DNA of 64,000 nt from Pedobacter cryoconitis (GTDB taxonomy: Bacteria; Bacteroidota; Bacteroidia; Sphingobacteriales; Sphingobacteriaceae). This document shows, in pieces, positions 29,226 through 37,362 of the stretch. The DNA lies in NCBI GenBank assembly GCA_019352875.1, contig JAAAFW010000006.1:1270284-1334283 (forward strand), given 5' to 3'. The translations under genes and the position numbers were made by a program. The notes beneath the pieces were generated by a model. That model saw only the letters and a program-made list of their open reading frames with translations, had not been told where the DNA came from and ran no database searches. Position 1 is the first letter of the stretch, and each line of letters starts with the position of its first letter.

Positions 29226-30303
29226 ATGACTAAAGAACAAATACAGGATTTAAGAGACAGAATAGCGTCTCTGAGGAGGCATCTTTGACGTCGAAACACG
29301 ACTCGAAGCTATTTACATAGAACAGGAGCTTACCTTACAAACAGATTTTTGGGATGATCCTAAAAAGGCTGAAAAGCATTTGGCAGAAATGAACGCAAAA
29401 AAGGTATGGACAGATGCCTGGCAACGTGTTAATGCCGAATTTGAAGATACACAGGTGTTATTTGATTTTTTTCAGGCTGGCGATGCCACTTTGGAGGAAA
29501 TGCAGGAACAGTATGAGCGCTGCCGCTCAATGGTGGAAGATCTTGAGCTTAAAAATATGCTCAGCAGCAAAGAAGATCAGCTGAATGCTGTGATGCAGAT
29601 TACAGCTGGTGCAGGTGGTACGGAAAGCTGTGACTGGGCAGCAATGCTCATGCGGATGTATATCATGTGGGGAGAAAAGAATGGCTACAAGGTTACTGAG
29701 CAGGATTTTCAGGCTGGTGAGGTTACAGGTGTCAAATCTGTCACACTACAGTTCGCCGGTGAATTTTCTTACGGTTATCTGAAAGGGGAAAATGGGGTAC
29801 ACCGTCTGGTCCGGATCTCGCCATTTGATTCCAATGCACGCAGACATACATCTTTCGCTTCGGTATATGTGTATCCACTGGTAGATGATACGATTGAAAT
29901 TGAGATCAAGGACGCAGATATTGAGTTCGAAACTTTCCGTTCCGGTGGTGCGGGTGGCCAGAATGTGAATAAGGTGGAAACTGCTGTCCGTTTATACCAC
30001 AAGCCTTCGGGCATTGTGATTAAAAACCAGGAATCACGTTCCCAGTTGCAGAATAAGGAGAATGCACTGCGTTTGCTGAAATCTCAGCTATATGAAGCAG
30101 AAATGCGGAAAAGGATGGAAGCTTCTGCGGCTGTAGAAGGCTCTAAAATGAAAATAGAGTGGGGCTCGCAGATCAGAAATTATGTGCTTCATCCTTATAA
30201 GCTGGTTAAAGATCTGAGGACGAATTACGAGACTTCAAATGCACAGGGTGTACTGGATGGAGAATTGAATGATTTTCTGAAGGCCTACCTGATGGAATTT
30301 TAA
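29226..30303 (+). CDS. prfB: Peptide chain release factor 2 with programmed +1 frameshift
   Basis: RF2 ends translation at UGA and UAA. The gene starts at ATG 29226. After 20 codons the ribosome meets an in-frame TGA (29286-29288) and must shift +1 at CTT-T, reading on as GAC from 29287. The joined product has 358 residues, normal for RF2 (E. coli 365). The main frame shows RF2-specific SPF ([15 protein letters not shown]) for stop recognition and GGQ in [13 protein letters not shown] for peptide hydrolysis. A frame beginning only downstream of the shift would lack the N-terminal domain start. It is followed after 10 bases by an esterase gene. Confidence 0.96.
29272..29289 (+). promoter_or_regulatory. 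RF2 autoregulatory frameshift site
   Basis: AGGAGG (29274-29279) sits three bases before the slippery CTT (29283-29285), followed by TGA and C. This is the classical prfB arrangement: an internal Shine-Dalgarno sequence plus CUU UGA C. Low RF2 slows termination at this UGA and favours the shift, so RF2 controls its own synthesis. Confidence 0.95.
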
Positions 30304-30313
30304 TACAGAAAGA

Positions 30314-31246
30314 ATGAAAAAAAGAAGCTGGCTGATTTATATATGTTTAAGTCTGATGGGAACACAACTGACTCGCGCGCAGGAGGTAATGGCACTCTAC
30401 CCGGGGGCAATCCCCGGAGCAAAGGCCACACCTGCCGGTTACAAGGAAATACCTGCCATACAAGATGGTAAAATTACCGGTCTGAGTAAAGTGTTCTTTC
30501 CTGAGCTGCGTATATTCCGGCCGGCAAAAGATAAAGCTAATGGTACAGCTGTGATTATCTGCCCTGGCGGCGGATACGCACATCTGGCCATTTCGCATGA
30601 AGGAGATGAGGTTGCCAGGCGCTTCGCGGAAAAAGGCATAACTGCTGTAGTCTTGAAATACAGATTGCCAGACGATGCAATTATGGAAAACAAATCACTT
30701 GCACCGTTGCAGGATGCACAGCAGGCAATTTATGTGCTGCGAAAAAATGCGGCTGCCTGGGGTATAGATCCTGCCAGAATTGGAATTATGGGCTTTTCTG
30801 CGGGGGGACATCTGGCCGGCTCACTGACCGTTCATTATAATGACCAGCAAATTCAGAACACAGAAAAGCTAAGTCTCCGCCCAGATTTCTCTATACTCAT
30901 TTATCCGGTTATCAGTTTTGGTGCCTCTACGCATACGGGGTCTGTTCATAATCTGATTGGTAAAGATGCTTCTGCCGAAAAACGGGATTATTTTTCTAAT
31001 GAACTGCATGTAACGCCGGAAACTCCCCGGACTTTCCTGGTACACGCAAATGATGATACAACCGTCCCGGTAGAGAACAGTATTCTGTTTAACCAGGCGC
31101 TTCATAAAAATGGTGTTCCTGTGGAAACACATCTTTATCAGGCTGGCGGACATGGATTCGGTCTGCATAACCGGACAACCCGTGAGGACTGGTTTGTAAG
31201 TCTTGAAAACTGGTTGGTCGAGAATGAATTCCTAAAAACTAAATAA
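30314..31246 (+). CDS. Secreted alpha/beta-hydrolase, BD-FAE/acetylxylan-esterase-like
   Basis: This 310-residue protein has a signal peptide (about 1-22). The alpha/beta-hydrolase core shows the oxyanion motif CPGGGYAHLA (83-92), nucleophile Ser162 in GFSAGGHLA, acid Asp247/248 in HANDDTTVP and His280 in GGHGFG. The pattern matches bifunctional feruloyl or acetylxylan esterases of Bacteroidota, which deacylate plant polysaccharides, but the substrate is inferred. Its 3' end overlaps the convergent SirB1-like gene by eight bases. Confidence 0.88.
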   Translation: MKKRSWLIYICLSLMGTQLTRAQEVMALYPGAIPGAKATPAGYKEIPAIQDGKITGLSKVFFPELRIFRPAKDKANGTAVIICPGGGYAHLAISHEGDEVARRFAEKGITAVVLKYRLPDDAIMENKSLAPLQDAQQAIYVLRKNAAAWGIDPARIGIMGFSAGGHLAGSLTVHYNDQQIQNTEKLSLRPDFSILIYPVISFGASTHTGSVHNLIGKDASAEKRDYFSNELHVTPETPRTFLVHANDDTTVPVENSILFNQALHKNGVPVETHLYQAGGHGFGLHNRTTREDWFVSLENWLVENEFLKTK

Positions 31247-32108
31247 AACTTTCGGATAGAATTTCCTGCAGTTCTTTTAACTCAGCTACTTTCTCTGCGG
31301 AGCCGAGATTTTCATAGGCAGAGATTAGATTGCGAATAATCCGGCGGATGATCTCTACATTGCTGCAGGGCGCATAAAAACCGGGCATAGGCTGCAGGTT
31401 AAGCTGACGCAGAAATTGGTCTACATCATGCTTGCCGAAAATCGCACCCTTGTTAAACGCATTGATATAAAAAAGAACACCGAACTCCTGCTCATCTCTT
31501 TTGGTTTCGTCTATATATCCCAGGATAAAATGCTGCGGTAGATTGACACCGTAAACCGGGATATCCAGCTTTTGTGCTATAGTGCAGTAAATGATGGCCA
31601 GTGAGATCTGATTTCCCTTACGCGTATCCAGCACCTGGTTGATATAGGAATTCTGCGGGTCATGATGGTTTTTAGTATTACCACTGAATCCGTTGATCTT
31701 ATAGAAGATATGATTAATCAGTTTTATTTTCTCTACAGAACTCATCTCATGCTGAAGGCCGAGCCAGATTTCTCGTCTGATGTCTTCAAGCTGATTGATA
31801 ATCCGCTGCTCATCCAGATCGGGGTATTGATACCTGTTAATAACCAATGCACCCTTTAAAAGATCAAAAGCACCGCTTTGGTACCACAACGAGAGATCTT
31901 CTTTGACATTGTTAAACTGAATCTGATGGACAATATTTTCTATTCTTTCCTGAATCAGGGTATCCAGTGATTTTTCCCATTCTGTCTCCAGAAACTTAAT
32001 TACAGAGTTCCCGTGTTCGAGAAGTCTTTTCTCTACTTCGTAATATACTTCCTGATCCGGATCTTCAAGCAGCCTGATTAAAGCGTCTATTTCTTTACTA
32101 TTTTCCAT
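31239..32108 (-). CDS. SirB1/transglutaminase-core-2 family protein
   Basis: The 289-residue cytosolic protein has a helical N-terminal third (about 1-95) resembling a HEAT-like repeat. A SirB1-type transglutaminase-like domain follows (about 100-240), with GNQISLAIIYCTIAQKLDIPVYGVNLPQHFILGY as the family hallmark (about 165-198). A short tetratricopeptide-like tail covers about 245-285. Biochemical role is unclear; family members are often near prmC/prfA in proteobacteria and here the gene lies 0.9 kb from prfB. Its 3' end overlaps the esterase gene on the opposite strand by eight bases. Confidence 0.82.
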   Translation of the reverse strand: MENSKEIDALIRLLEDPDQEVYYEVEKRLLEHGNSVIKFLETEWEKSLDTLIQERIENIVHQIQFNNVKEDLSLWYQSGAFDLLKGALVINRYQYPDLDEQRIINQLEDIRREIWLGLQHEMSSVEKIKLINHIFYKINGFSGNTKNHHDPQNSYINQVLDTRKGNQISLAIIYCTIAQKLDIPVYGVNLPQHFILGYIDETKRDEQEFGVLFYINAFNKGAIFGKHDVDQFLRQLNLQPMPGFYAPCSNVEIIRRIIRNLISAYENLGSAEKVAELKELQEILSESFI

Positions 32109-32136
32109 TCGATGCCACTTTCATTTGACGTTTACT

Positions 32137-32144
32137 TATTTTTG
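32137..32144 (+). promoter_or_regulatory. -7 box of the methyltransferase gene
   Basis: TATTTTTG is a perfect TAnnTTTG match seven bases upstream of ATG 32152. It implies a leader of only a few bases and argues against the earlier in-frame start at 32125, which would precede the promoter. Confidence 0.6.
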
Positions 32145-32151
32145 CTGCTAT

Positions 32152-32934
32152 ATGGTACTACAATTTATCAGCGATTATCTGAAACATCGTTTAACCGCCA
32201 AAAGCAGGCATGGGACACATTCTCCGTTTGTTTATAAACTAGTGGATGAGGTAATTTACGATTTTTCTCCTAAAGCCGAATATGGTGTGATTGAGGAACA
32301 GCGAAAAAAACTTTTGCATGACGATGCGCTGATTACAGTAACTGATCTCGGGGCTGGCTCCCACCTGAATAAGAACAGGCAGAAACAGGTGAAAGAGATT
32401 GCCAAAAATGCATTAAAGTCTCCCCGTCTGGCACAGCTTATTTTCCGTTTGGCCAGATATAGTGAAGCTAATCATATTGCGGAACTTGGAACCTGTTTGG
32501 GAGTTACAACTGCTTACCTGGCGAAATCCCGCCCGGAAGCTGAGGTTGTAACCATGGAAGGCTGCCCGCAAACTGCTGCAAGGGCTGCACAGAATTTCAG
32601 GGAGCTTGGGCTGGAGCATATAGAATTGCAAGTTGGAAACTTTGATCAGCTGCTGCCTGAGTTTATCGAAAAGCAGGATCGGCTCGATTTTGTATATATC
32701 GACGGAAACCACCGCGAGGATGCGACACTGAATTATTTTAAACTCTGCCTGCCGAAGGTGCACGAAAATACACTGCTGATCTTTGATGATATCTATTGGA
32801 GTGAAGGCATGAAGAGAGCATGGACTGAAATTAAAAATCATCCGGATGTGACCGTAACAGTCGATTTATTCTGGATAGGGCTGGTCTATTTTAAAAAGGG
32901 ACAAGCCAAAGAACATTTTAAAATCAAGTACTAA
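32152..32934 (+). CDS. SAM-dependent O-methyltransferase-like protein
   Basis: From ATG 32152 the protein has 260 residues. A class I SAM-binding fold covers about 95-240, with HIAELGTCLGVTTAYLAK as motif I, VVTMEGCP as the acidic ribose-binding strand, and LDFVYIDGNHREDATLNYF as the metal- or substrate-binding region typical of O-methyltransferase family 3-like enzymes. The N-terminal 30 residues contain a conserved-looking SRHGTHSPFVYKL segment seen in Bacteroidota homologues. The substrate is unknown. The last four bases overlap the convergent outer-membrane protein gene. Confidence 0.85.
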   Translation: MVLQFISDYLKHRLTAKSRHGTHSPFVYKLVDEVIYDFSPKAEYGVIEEQRKKLLHDDALITVTDLGAGSHLNKNRQKQVKEIAKNALKSPRLAQLIFRLARYSEANHIAELGTCLGVTTAYLAKSRPEAEVVTMEGCPQTAARAAQNFRELGLEHIELQVGNFDQLLPEFIEKQDRLDFVYIDGNHREDATLNYFKLCLPKVHENTLLIFDDIYWSEGMKRAWTEIKNHPDVTVTVDLFWIGLVYFKKGQAKEHFKIKY

Positions 32935-34052
32935 AAGGCTTCGGCCAGACTCAGGTAGAAACCAGATTGTCTGGCCTCATTTGGTCTTTTCTCTCCAACA
33001 GCATAATCCGCTCTCACACTCAGCCCTTTTGCCGGATCATAGAAGTAACGGATACCTCCTCCCACGGATGGCTTAAATTGTTTGAGAGAGAAGTCTCCAT
33101 TTGCAAATACCCTGCCACCACCACCAAATACAACCAAACCAAAACGGTTACTGAATCTGTAACGGAGTTCGGTTTGTGCAGCCAGCAGATTTTCATCCCT
33201 GTACCTTCCCGAATAGTATCCGCGCATCATTTCGTCATTGCCAAGTTGTGGCAGCATATAGAACGGAGTATTACTGCTTTGAACAGTGTGATAAATTCCA
33301 TTCACACCCAGTACAAATTTTGGCGAAAGAGACCAGAAGTTACGCAAGACTAATTTAATCTGGCTGCCGCTGAATTCTTCACCACTGAAGAACCTGGGGG
33401 CATACTGATAAGATACCCGGCCAAAGAATCCATGAGTAGGGTAATTATTAGAGTTTCGGGTGTCATAGGTTTGAGAGAGTCCGATAAATATGGCTGATCC
33501 ACCTGGTCTTCCCCGCTGCAGCTCATAGATGCCGCCTGCTTCTTTATCTTTAAAGCTGTAATGTTCATAACCGAGTGACGCACCGGTGTAGGCAAAAGGC
33601 AGAATATTCTTTTCAATGTCGAACATCATTTTCACCTGATCCTGTACCAGCCGGTCTTTGTTGGCTTCGAGGGTTTGGTTACCGGTTCCGTAAAAATCAA
33701 ATGGTGTACTTCTGAAACGCATCTCTCCGATAAGGTGCCAGGCATTCGCTCTTGTCCAGACATCGCCTTTTAGCGTTACATTATATTGTTTCTCGGTTGA
33801 ATAGGAGAGGACCGTGGAAAAGTTCGAACTCCGGTTGGTGGAATCCTTTTTGTCCAGGTAGGTTGAGTATAAACCTGCCAGTCCGAACTCAAGGCCAACT
33901 TCCTGAGAATACCTGAGTAATGGCAAAGGCATGAAACTTGCTCTGCGTGTACTGTCTACTTTTTCGGAAAGCATCTTCCGGATTAATTTCATCTGTGCAG
34001 ATGCTGAATAGGTAATGCTTAGTAAAAGTCCGCAAAGCAGGGTTCGTTTCAT
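32931..34052 (-). CDS. BamA/TamA-like (surface antigen D15) outer-membrane barrel
   Basis: The 373-residue protein has a signal peptide (about 1-19, ending SASA). It consists of amphipathic beta strands throughout, fitting the Omp85/D15 barrel without POTRA domains. The RGYYSGRYRDENLLAAQTELRYRF segment near residue 280-303 resembles the RG(Y/F) motif region of Omp85 barrels, and the chain ends with a terminal Phe. It probably inserts in the outer membrane; the transported substrate is unknown. A TATTTTCG box (34078-34085, one mismatch) lies about 25 bases upstream of the start. Confidence 0.85.
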   Translation of the reverse strand: MKRTLLCGLLLSITYSASAQMKLIRKMLSEKVDSTRRASFMPLPLLRYSQEVGLEFGLAGLYSTYLDKKDSTNRSSNFSTVLSYSTEKQYNVTLKGDVWTRANAWHLIGEMRFRSTPFDFYGTGNQTLEANKDRLVQDQVKMMFDIEKNILPFAYTGASLGYEHYSFKDKEAGGIYELQRGRPGGSAIFIGLSQTYDTRNSNNYPTHGFFGRVSYQYAPRFFSGEEFSGSQIKLVLRNFWSLSPKFVLGVNGIYHTVQSSNTPFYMLPQLGNDEMMRGYYSGRYRDENLLAAQTELRYRFSNRFGLVVFGGGGRVFANGDFSLKQFKPSVGGGIRYFYDPAKGLSVRADYAVGEKRPNEARQSGFYLSLAEAF

Positions 34053-34091
34053 CAGGGGATATTTATTGTATATCCGGCGAAAATAAACATT

Positions 34092-34427
34092 TTAACGGAA
34101 TCCAGGCTCAGTTCCCATCAGGGTATAGACTTCTTTCATGAATAATGCTTCATCCAGTAACTTAAGCAGCTGCAGGAGTTCTTCCTGTGTGAAAGCGAAA
34201 CTGATGTCTTCATGTGGTGTATGAAGCAATATTCTCTCGCGCTGATCTGGAAATGGCATTCCTGATTCGCAATACCGGTATTCATCCAGCATAGATTTAA
34301 AGCTCAGAAAATCCTGCTCACTAAAATTTAACATGAGATTTTTATGCCATACATAAATAACATGGCAGGACGGGCAATGGGATACTGCTGAATCTTCCTG
34401 GGTACTGAGGACTATAGTTTTGCACAT
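34092..34427 (-). CDS. Small cysteine-containing protein, DUF6686-like
   Basis: From ATG 34427 this 111-residue protein begins MCKTIVLS and has a CPSCH pair near residue 18-22 that could be a metal-binding knuckle. The rest is helical and acidic. It resembles a Bacteroidota family of unknown role that I recall as DUF6686, with moderate certainty. An upstream in-frame start at 34532 is unlikely, because a perfect -7 box (TAAGTTTG) lies between the two starts. The gene lies 39 bases from the barrel gene start, in the same direction, and may be co-transcribed. Confidence 0.68.
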   Translation of the reverse strand: MCKTIVLSTQEDSAVSHCPSCHVIYVWHKNLMLNFSEQDFLSFKSMLDEYRYCESGMPFPDQRERILLHTPHEDISFAFTQEELLQLLKLLDEALFMKEVYTLMGTEPGFR

Positions 34428-34451
34428 AAGCTCTTCTTTTAAGCGTATTTT

Positions 34452-34459
34452 CAAACTTA
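34452..34459 (-). promoter_or_regulatory. -7 box of the DUF6686-like gene
   Basis: TAAGTTTG on the minus strand matches TAnnTTTG exactly, 24 bases upstream of ATG 34427. Confidence 0.5.
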
Positions 34460-34635
34460 GCATATTATTTATAAAGATTCTAAATAAAAGAGAAAATTCT
34501 GTTGAAACTGCTTTTAATGCAGGTTCTGACAACTTATTTTTTGATAAAAAAAATAAAAGCCAGTATTGGCTGTTAACGGCAGCTGCCGGTATTCCCGGTT
34601 CCTGTCCGGGACATACTTAATTCATATAAATTCCC

Positions 34636-34643
34636 TATTTTTG
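34636..34643 (+). promoter_or_regulatory. -7 box of the DHS-like gene
   Basis: TATTTTTG is a perfect TAnnTTTG match about 147 bases before ATG 34790. No TTTG lies at the expected -33 distance, so the call is tentative. Confidence 0.42.
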
Positions 34644-34789
34644 CGGCTCAGAGCCCTTTAGTGTAGGTTTTCCTAATTTATATAATCTAATGGCCTGATT
34701 TTTAGGTACAAACATAAATGAACGTTTGCGGTTCTTCTTTCTGGAAGGATTGCATAAACAAAACTAAGCAACAATATAATTTATTTAAC

Positions 34790-35770
34790 ATGAGTGTAAC
34801 AAGAGGACCAATTTCTAAATTTATGGAGACTAATTATCTCCATTTCAACGCAGCTGCTATGATGGATGCGGCTAAAGGCTATGAAACGCATTTGGATGAA
34901 GGTGGTAAGATGATGATTACTCTTGCCGGTGCGATGAGTACAGCTGAACTGGGAATTTCCCTTGCTGAAATGATCCGTCAGGATAAAGTGTCTATCATTT
35001 CCTGTACTGGTGCCAACCTGGAGGAGGATATCATGAACCTTGTTGCGCATTCACACTATAAACGTGTTCCGAATTACCGTGACCTGAGTCCGCAGGATGA
35101 ATGGGATCTTTTGGAAAATCATTATAACCGTGTTACGGATACTTGTATTCCTGAAGAAGAAGCTTTCAGAAGGTTGCAAAAACATATTCACAAAATATGG
35201 AAAGATGCAGAAGAAGCAGGTGATCGTTTCTTTCCGCATGAGTATATGTACAAAATGCTGCTGAGCGGTGATTTGGAACAATACTATGAGATCGATCCTA
35301 AGAACTCCTGGATGCTTGCTGCTGCAGAAAAAAATCTGCCGATCGTTGTACCGGGATGGGAAGACTCGACTATGGGTAATATCTTCGCTTCTTACGTAAT
35401 GAAAGGTGAGTTGAAAGCAACCACAATGAAAAGTGGTATCGAGTATATGGGTTACCTGGCTGACTGGTATATCCAGAACAGCGCTGGTAAAGGTATCGGT
35501 TTCTTCCAGATCGGTGGTGGTATTGCCGGTGACTTCCCGATTTGTGTGGTACCAATGTTGTATCAGGATATGGAGATGGAAAATATTCCATTCTGGAGCT
35601 ATTTCTGCCAGATCTCTGATTCTACTACATCTTACGGGTCTTATTCAGGCGCTGTTCCGAACGAAAAAATCACCTGGGGAAAACTGGATATTAACACACC
35701 GAAATTTATTGTGGAATCCGACGCAACTATCGTCGCTCCATTGATTTTTGCCTGGATATTAAAAATGTAA
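34790..35770 (+). CDS. Deoxyhypusine-synthase-like protein lacking the usual catalytic lysine
   Basis: From ATG 34790 the protein has 326 residues and the DHS fold. It shows LAGAMSTAELG (45-55), SCTGANLEEDIMNLVAHS (71-88), the VPGWEDSTMGN segment (187-197), GGGIAGDFP (242-250) and TWGKLD (295-300). In eukaryotic DHS the lysine that forms the enzyme-substrate imine follows GGG by three residues (GGGVVKHH). Here that position is Gly247. Bacteria lack eIF5A, and such homologues are thought to act in polyamine chemistry or to be uncharacterised. I would call it a DHS-family protein of unknown reaction. An in-frame ATG at 34718 adds 24 non-conserved residues. Confidence 0.85.
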   Translation: MSVTRGPISKFMETNYLHFNAAAMMDAAKGYETHLDEGGKMMITLAGAMSTAELGISLAEMIRQDKVSIISCTGANLEEDIMNLVAHSHYKRVPNYRDLSPQDEWDLLENHYNRVTDTCIPEEEAFRRLQKHIHKIWKDAEEAGDRFFPHEYMYKMLLSGDLEQYYEIDPKNSWMLAAAEKNLPIVVPGWEDSTMGNIFASYVMKGELKATTMKSGIEYMGYLADWYIQNSAGKGIGFFQIGGGIAGDFPICVVPMLYQDMEMENIPFWSYFCQISDSTTSYGSYSGAVPNEKITWGKLDINTPKFIVESDATIVAPLIFAWILKM

Positions 35771-35806
35771 TTAATTTCCAAAATCCTGGAAAAAAAAATG
35801 GCTAAA

Positions 35807-35846
35807 GAAGAAAACAGCCGGAGGAAGAAATTCGGCTGTTTTCTTC
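35807..35846 (+). terminator. Intrinsic terminator of the DHS-like gene
   Basis: A 14-bp perfect stem (GAAGAAAACAGCCG/CGGCTGTTTTCTTC) with a 12-base loop is followed by GTTT, 36 bases past the stop. Confidence 0.85.
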
Positions 35847-35906
35847 GTTTAAAGCCATAAAATGCAAATATTTAGAATGATTATAAATTGTATTTACTGT
35901 CATTTC

Positions 35907-35940
35907 TTTGTCATTGGTAACTTAATAAATTTTACTTTTG
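35907..35940 (+). promoter_or_regulatory. Promoter of the act-cox respiratory operon
   Basis: TTTG (35907-35910) and TACTTTTG (35933-35940) match the Bacteroidota -33 and -7 consensus perfectly, with 22 bases between. The predicted start near 35944 gives a leader of about 80 bases before actA. Confidence 0.78.
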
Positions 35941-36022
35941 TGGACGTTTTGGTGGCGAACAAGAGTTTAAACATCAATAGCGTTTATTACAGTTTTTTAA
36001 AAAATAGCATAAAATACTCATT

Positions 36023-37318
36023 ATGAGGAATATCTCATTGATCATTAGAAGAGTTTGGAAGTCGGCATTTATGTTTACGGCTCTATCTGTTTTAATCGTT
36101 TCTGGTACAAAAGCACAAGACGCAGTAGAAGGTAGAAAAATCTTCAAGGAAAAATGTACTTCATGCCACGCCCTTGACCGTGATTTGATTGGTCCGGCAT
36201 TACAGCCGCTGATTCCGACTAAAAGTGAAGAGTTCTTGATCAAATGGATCAACAATGCTCCTGCTTTTATCGCTTCAGGTGACAAAGAGGCTGTTGAAGC
36301 TTCTAAATGGAACCCGAATGCGGATATGACTGCATTCCCGACTTTAACACCGGATCAGATTAAAAGTATCCTAGCTTACATCAAAGCAGGTGAGCCTAAA
36401 AAAGAAGGTGAAGTTGCAGCAGGTGCTGGTGCTTCTGATGAGGTTTCAAGTTTCTCTATCGCAGGTATCGTTGCTGTTATCCTGATCTCTATCGCAATCC
36501 TTGTTATTTTAGGAAGAGCGATTAAAATGCTGGAAAGACTGATCCTGAAAAAACAAGGCGTTGAAATTATTGAAGAAGAAAATGTTTCTATGGCTGCCGG
36601 TATCGGTCAGTTATTTAAAAACAAGAAATTTGTATTCTTCTTTATCCTGTGTCTGGTAATCAGTTTAGGTTCTTTCGGATGGATGGGTATGTGGAACACA
36701 GGTGTTCATACTGGATACCAGCCAACACAACCGATTAAATTCTCTCACGAACTACACGCAGGTGTGAATCAGATTGACTGTCAGTATTGCCATGCTGGTG
36801 CATTCGAATCTAAAAATGCAACTATTCCTTCGCTGAATGTTTGTATGAACTGTCACAAACAGGTTCAGGGTAGAGATAACCATGATGGTAACATCTCTCC
36901 TGAGATTCAGAAAATCTACAATGCATTGGGTTATGATGCAGACAACATGTCTTACGACAAGTCTAAAGAAAAACCAGTTGAATGGATTCGTGTACACAAT
37001 CTTCCTGATTTCGCTTACTTTAATCACTCACAACACGTTGTAGTTGCTGAAGAAGCTATCCGTAAAGAAAAAGGATTAAAACCTAACGAGCCTGTATGTT
37101 TTGCATGCCATGGTCCGGTAAATACAATGGAAGAAATCTACCAGTATTCTCCACTGACTATGAAATGGTGTATCAACTGTCACAAAGATACCCAGCTGGA
37201 AGTTAAAGACAACGCCTACTACACCAAAGTGATCGAAGCTCACGAAAAGATCAAAAAAGGTGAAAAAATTACACCAGCGTTATTAGGTGGAATGGAGTGC
37301 GGTAAATGTCACTATTAA
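36023..37318 (+). CDS. actA: ACIII subunit ActA: mono-heme cytochrome c fused to pentaheme cytochrome c
   Basis: Alternative complex III oxidises menaquinol and passes electrons to cytochrome c or directly to the oxidase. This 431-residue protein has a signal peptide (about 1-31) and a mono-heme domain (CTSCH, 45-49, likely axial Met102). Two membrane helices follow (about 144-166 and 203-224). A periplasmic domain carries five CxxCH sites at 253-257, 274-278, 359-363, 383-387 and 426-430. The classic ActA is pentaheme; the extra N-terminal heme domain is a fusion. It is the first gene of the operon and lies 44 bases before actB. Confidence 0.93.
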   Translation: MRNISLIIRRVWKSAFMFTALSVLIVSGTKAQDAVEGRKIFKEKCTSCHALDRDLIGPALQPLIPTKSEEFLIKWINNAPAFIASGDKEAVEASKWNPNADMTAFPTLTPDQIKSILAYIKAGEPKKEGEVAAGAGASDEVSSFSIAGIVAVILISIAILVILGRAIKMLERLILKKQGVEIIEEENVSMAAGIGQLFKNKKFVFFFILCLVISLGSFGWMGMWNTGVHTGYQPTQPIKFSHELHAGVNQIDCQYCHAGAFESKNATIPSLNVCMNCHKQVQGRDNHDGNISPEIQKIYNALGYDADNMSYDKSKEKPVEWIRVHNLPDFAYFNHSQHVVVAEEAIRKEKGLKPNEPVCFACHGPVNTMEEIYQYSPLTMKWCINCHKDTQLEVKDNAYYTKVIEAHEKIKKGEKITPALLGGMECGKCHY

Positions 37319-37362
37319 TAGAGTTTAGTAAAGAACGTTCGATAAACAGTAATATAGCTTAA

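Larger units (their letters stand above)
34428..34789. other. Divergent regulatory region between DUF6686-like and DHS-like genes
   Basis: No gene is seen in these 362 bases once both starts are corrected. They hold a minus-strand -7 box (34452-34459), a perfect 12-bp palindrome CGGCAGCTGCCG (34577-34588), a 6-bp stem TCCCGG/CCGGGA (34593-34611), and a plus-strand -7 box (34636-34643). The leader before the DHS-like ATG would be about 140 bases. Confidence 0.55.

Noticed and set aside
29286..29288. In-frame TGA near the start of prfB as evidence of a pseudogene or sequencing error
   Set aside because: The surrounding AGGAGG, CTT and TGA-C match the programmed frameshift site of RF2 genes, and the shifted frame gives a full-length RF2.
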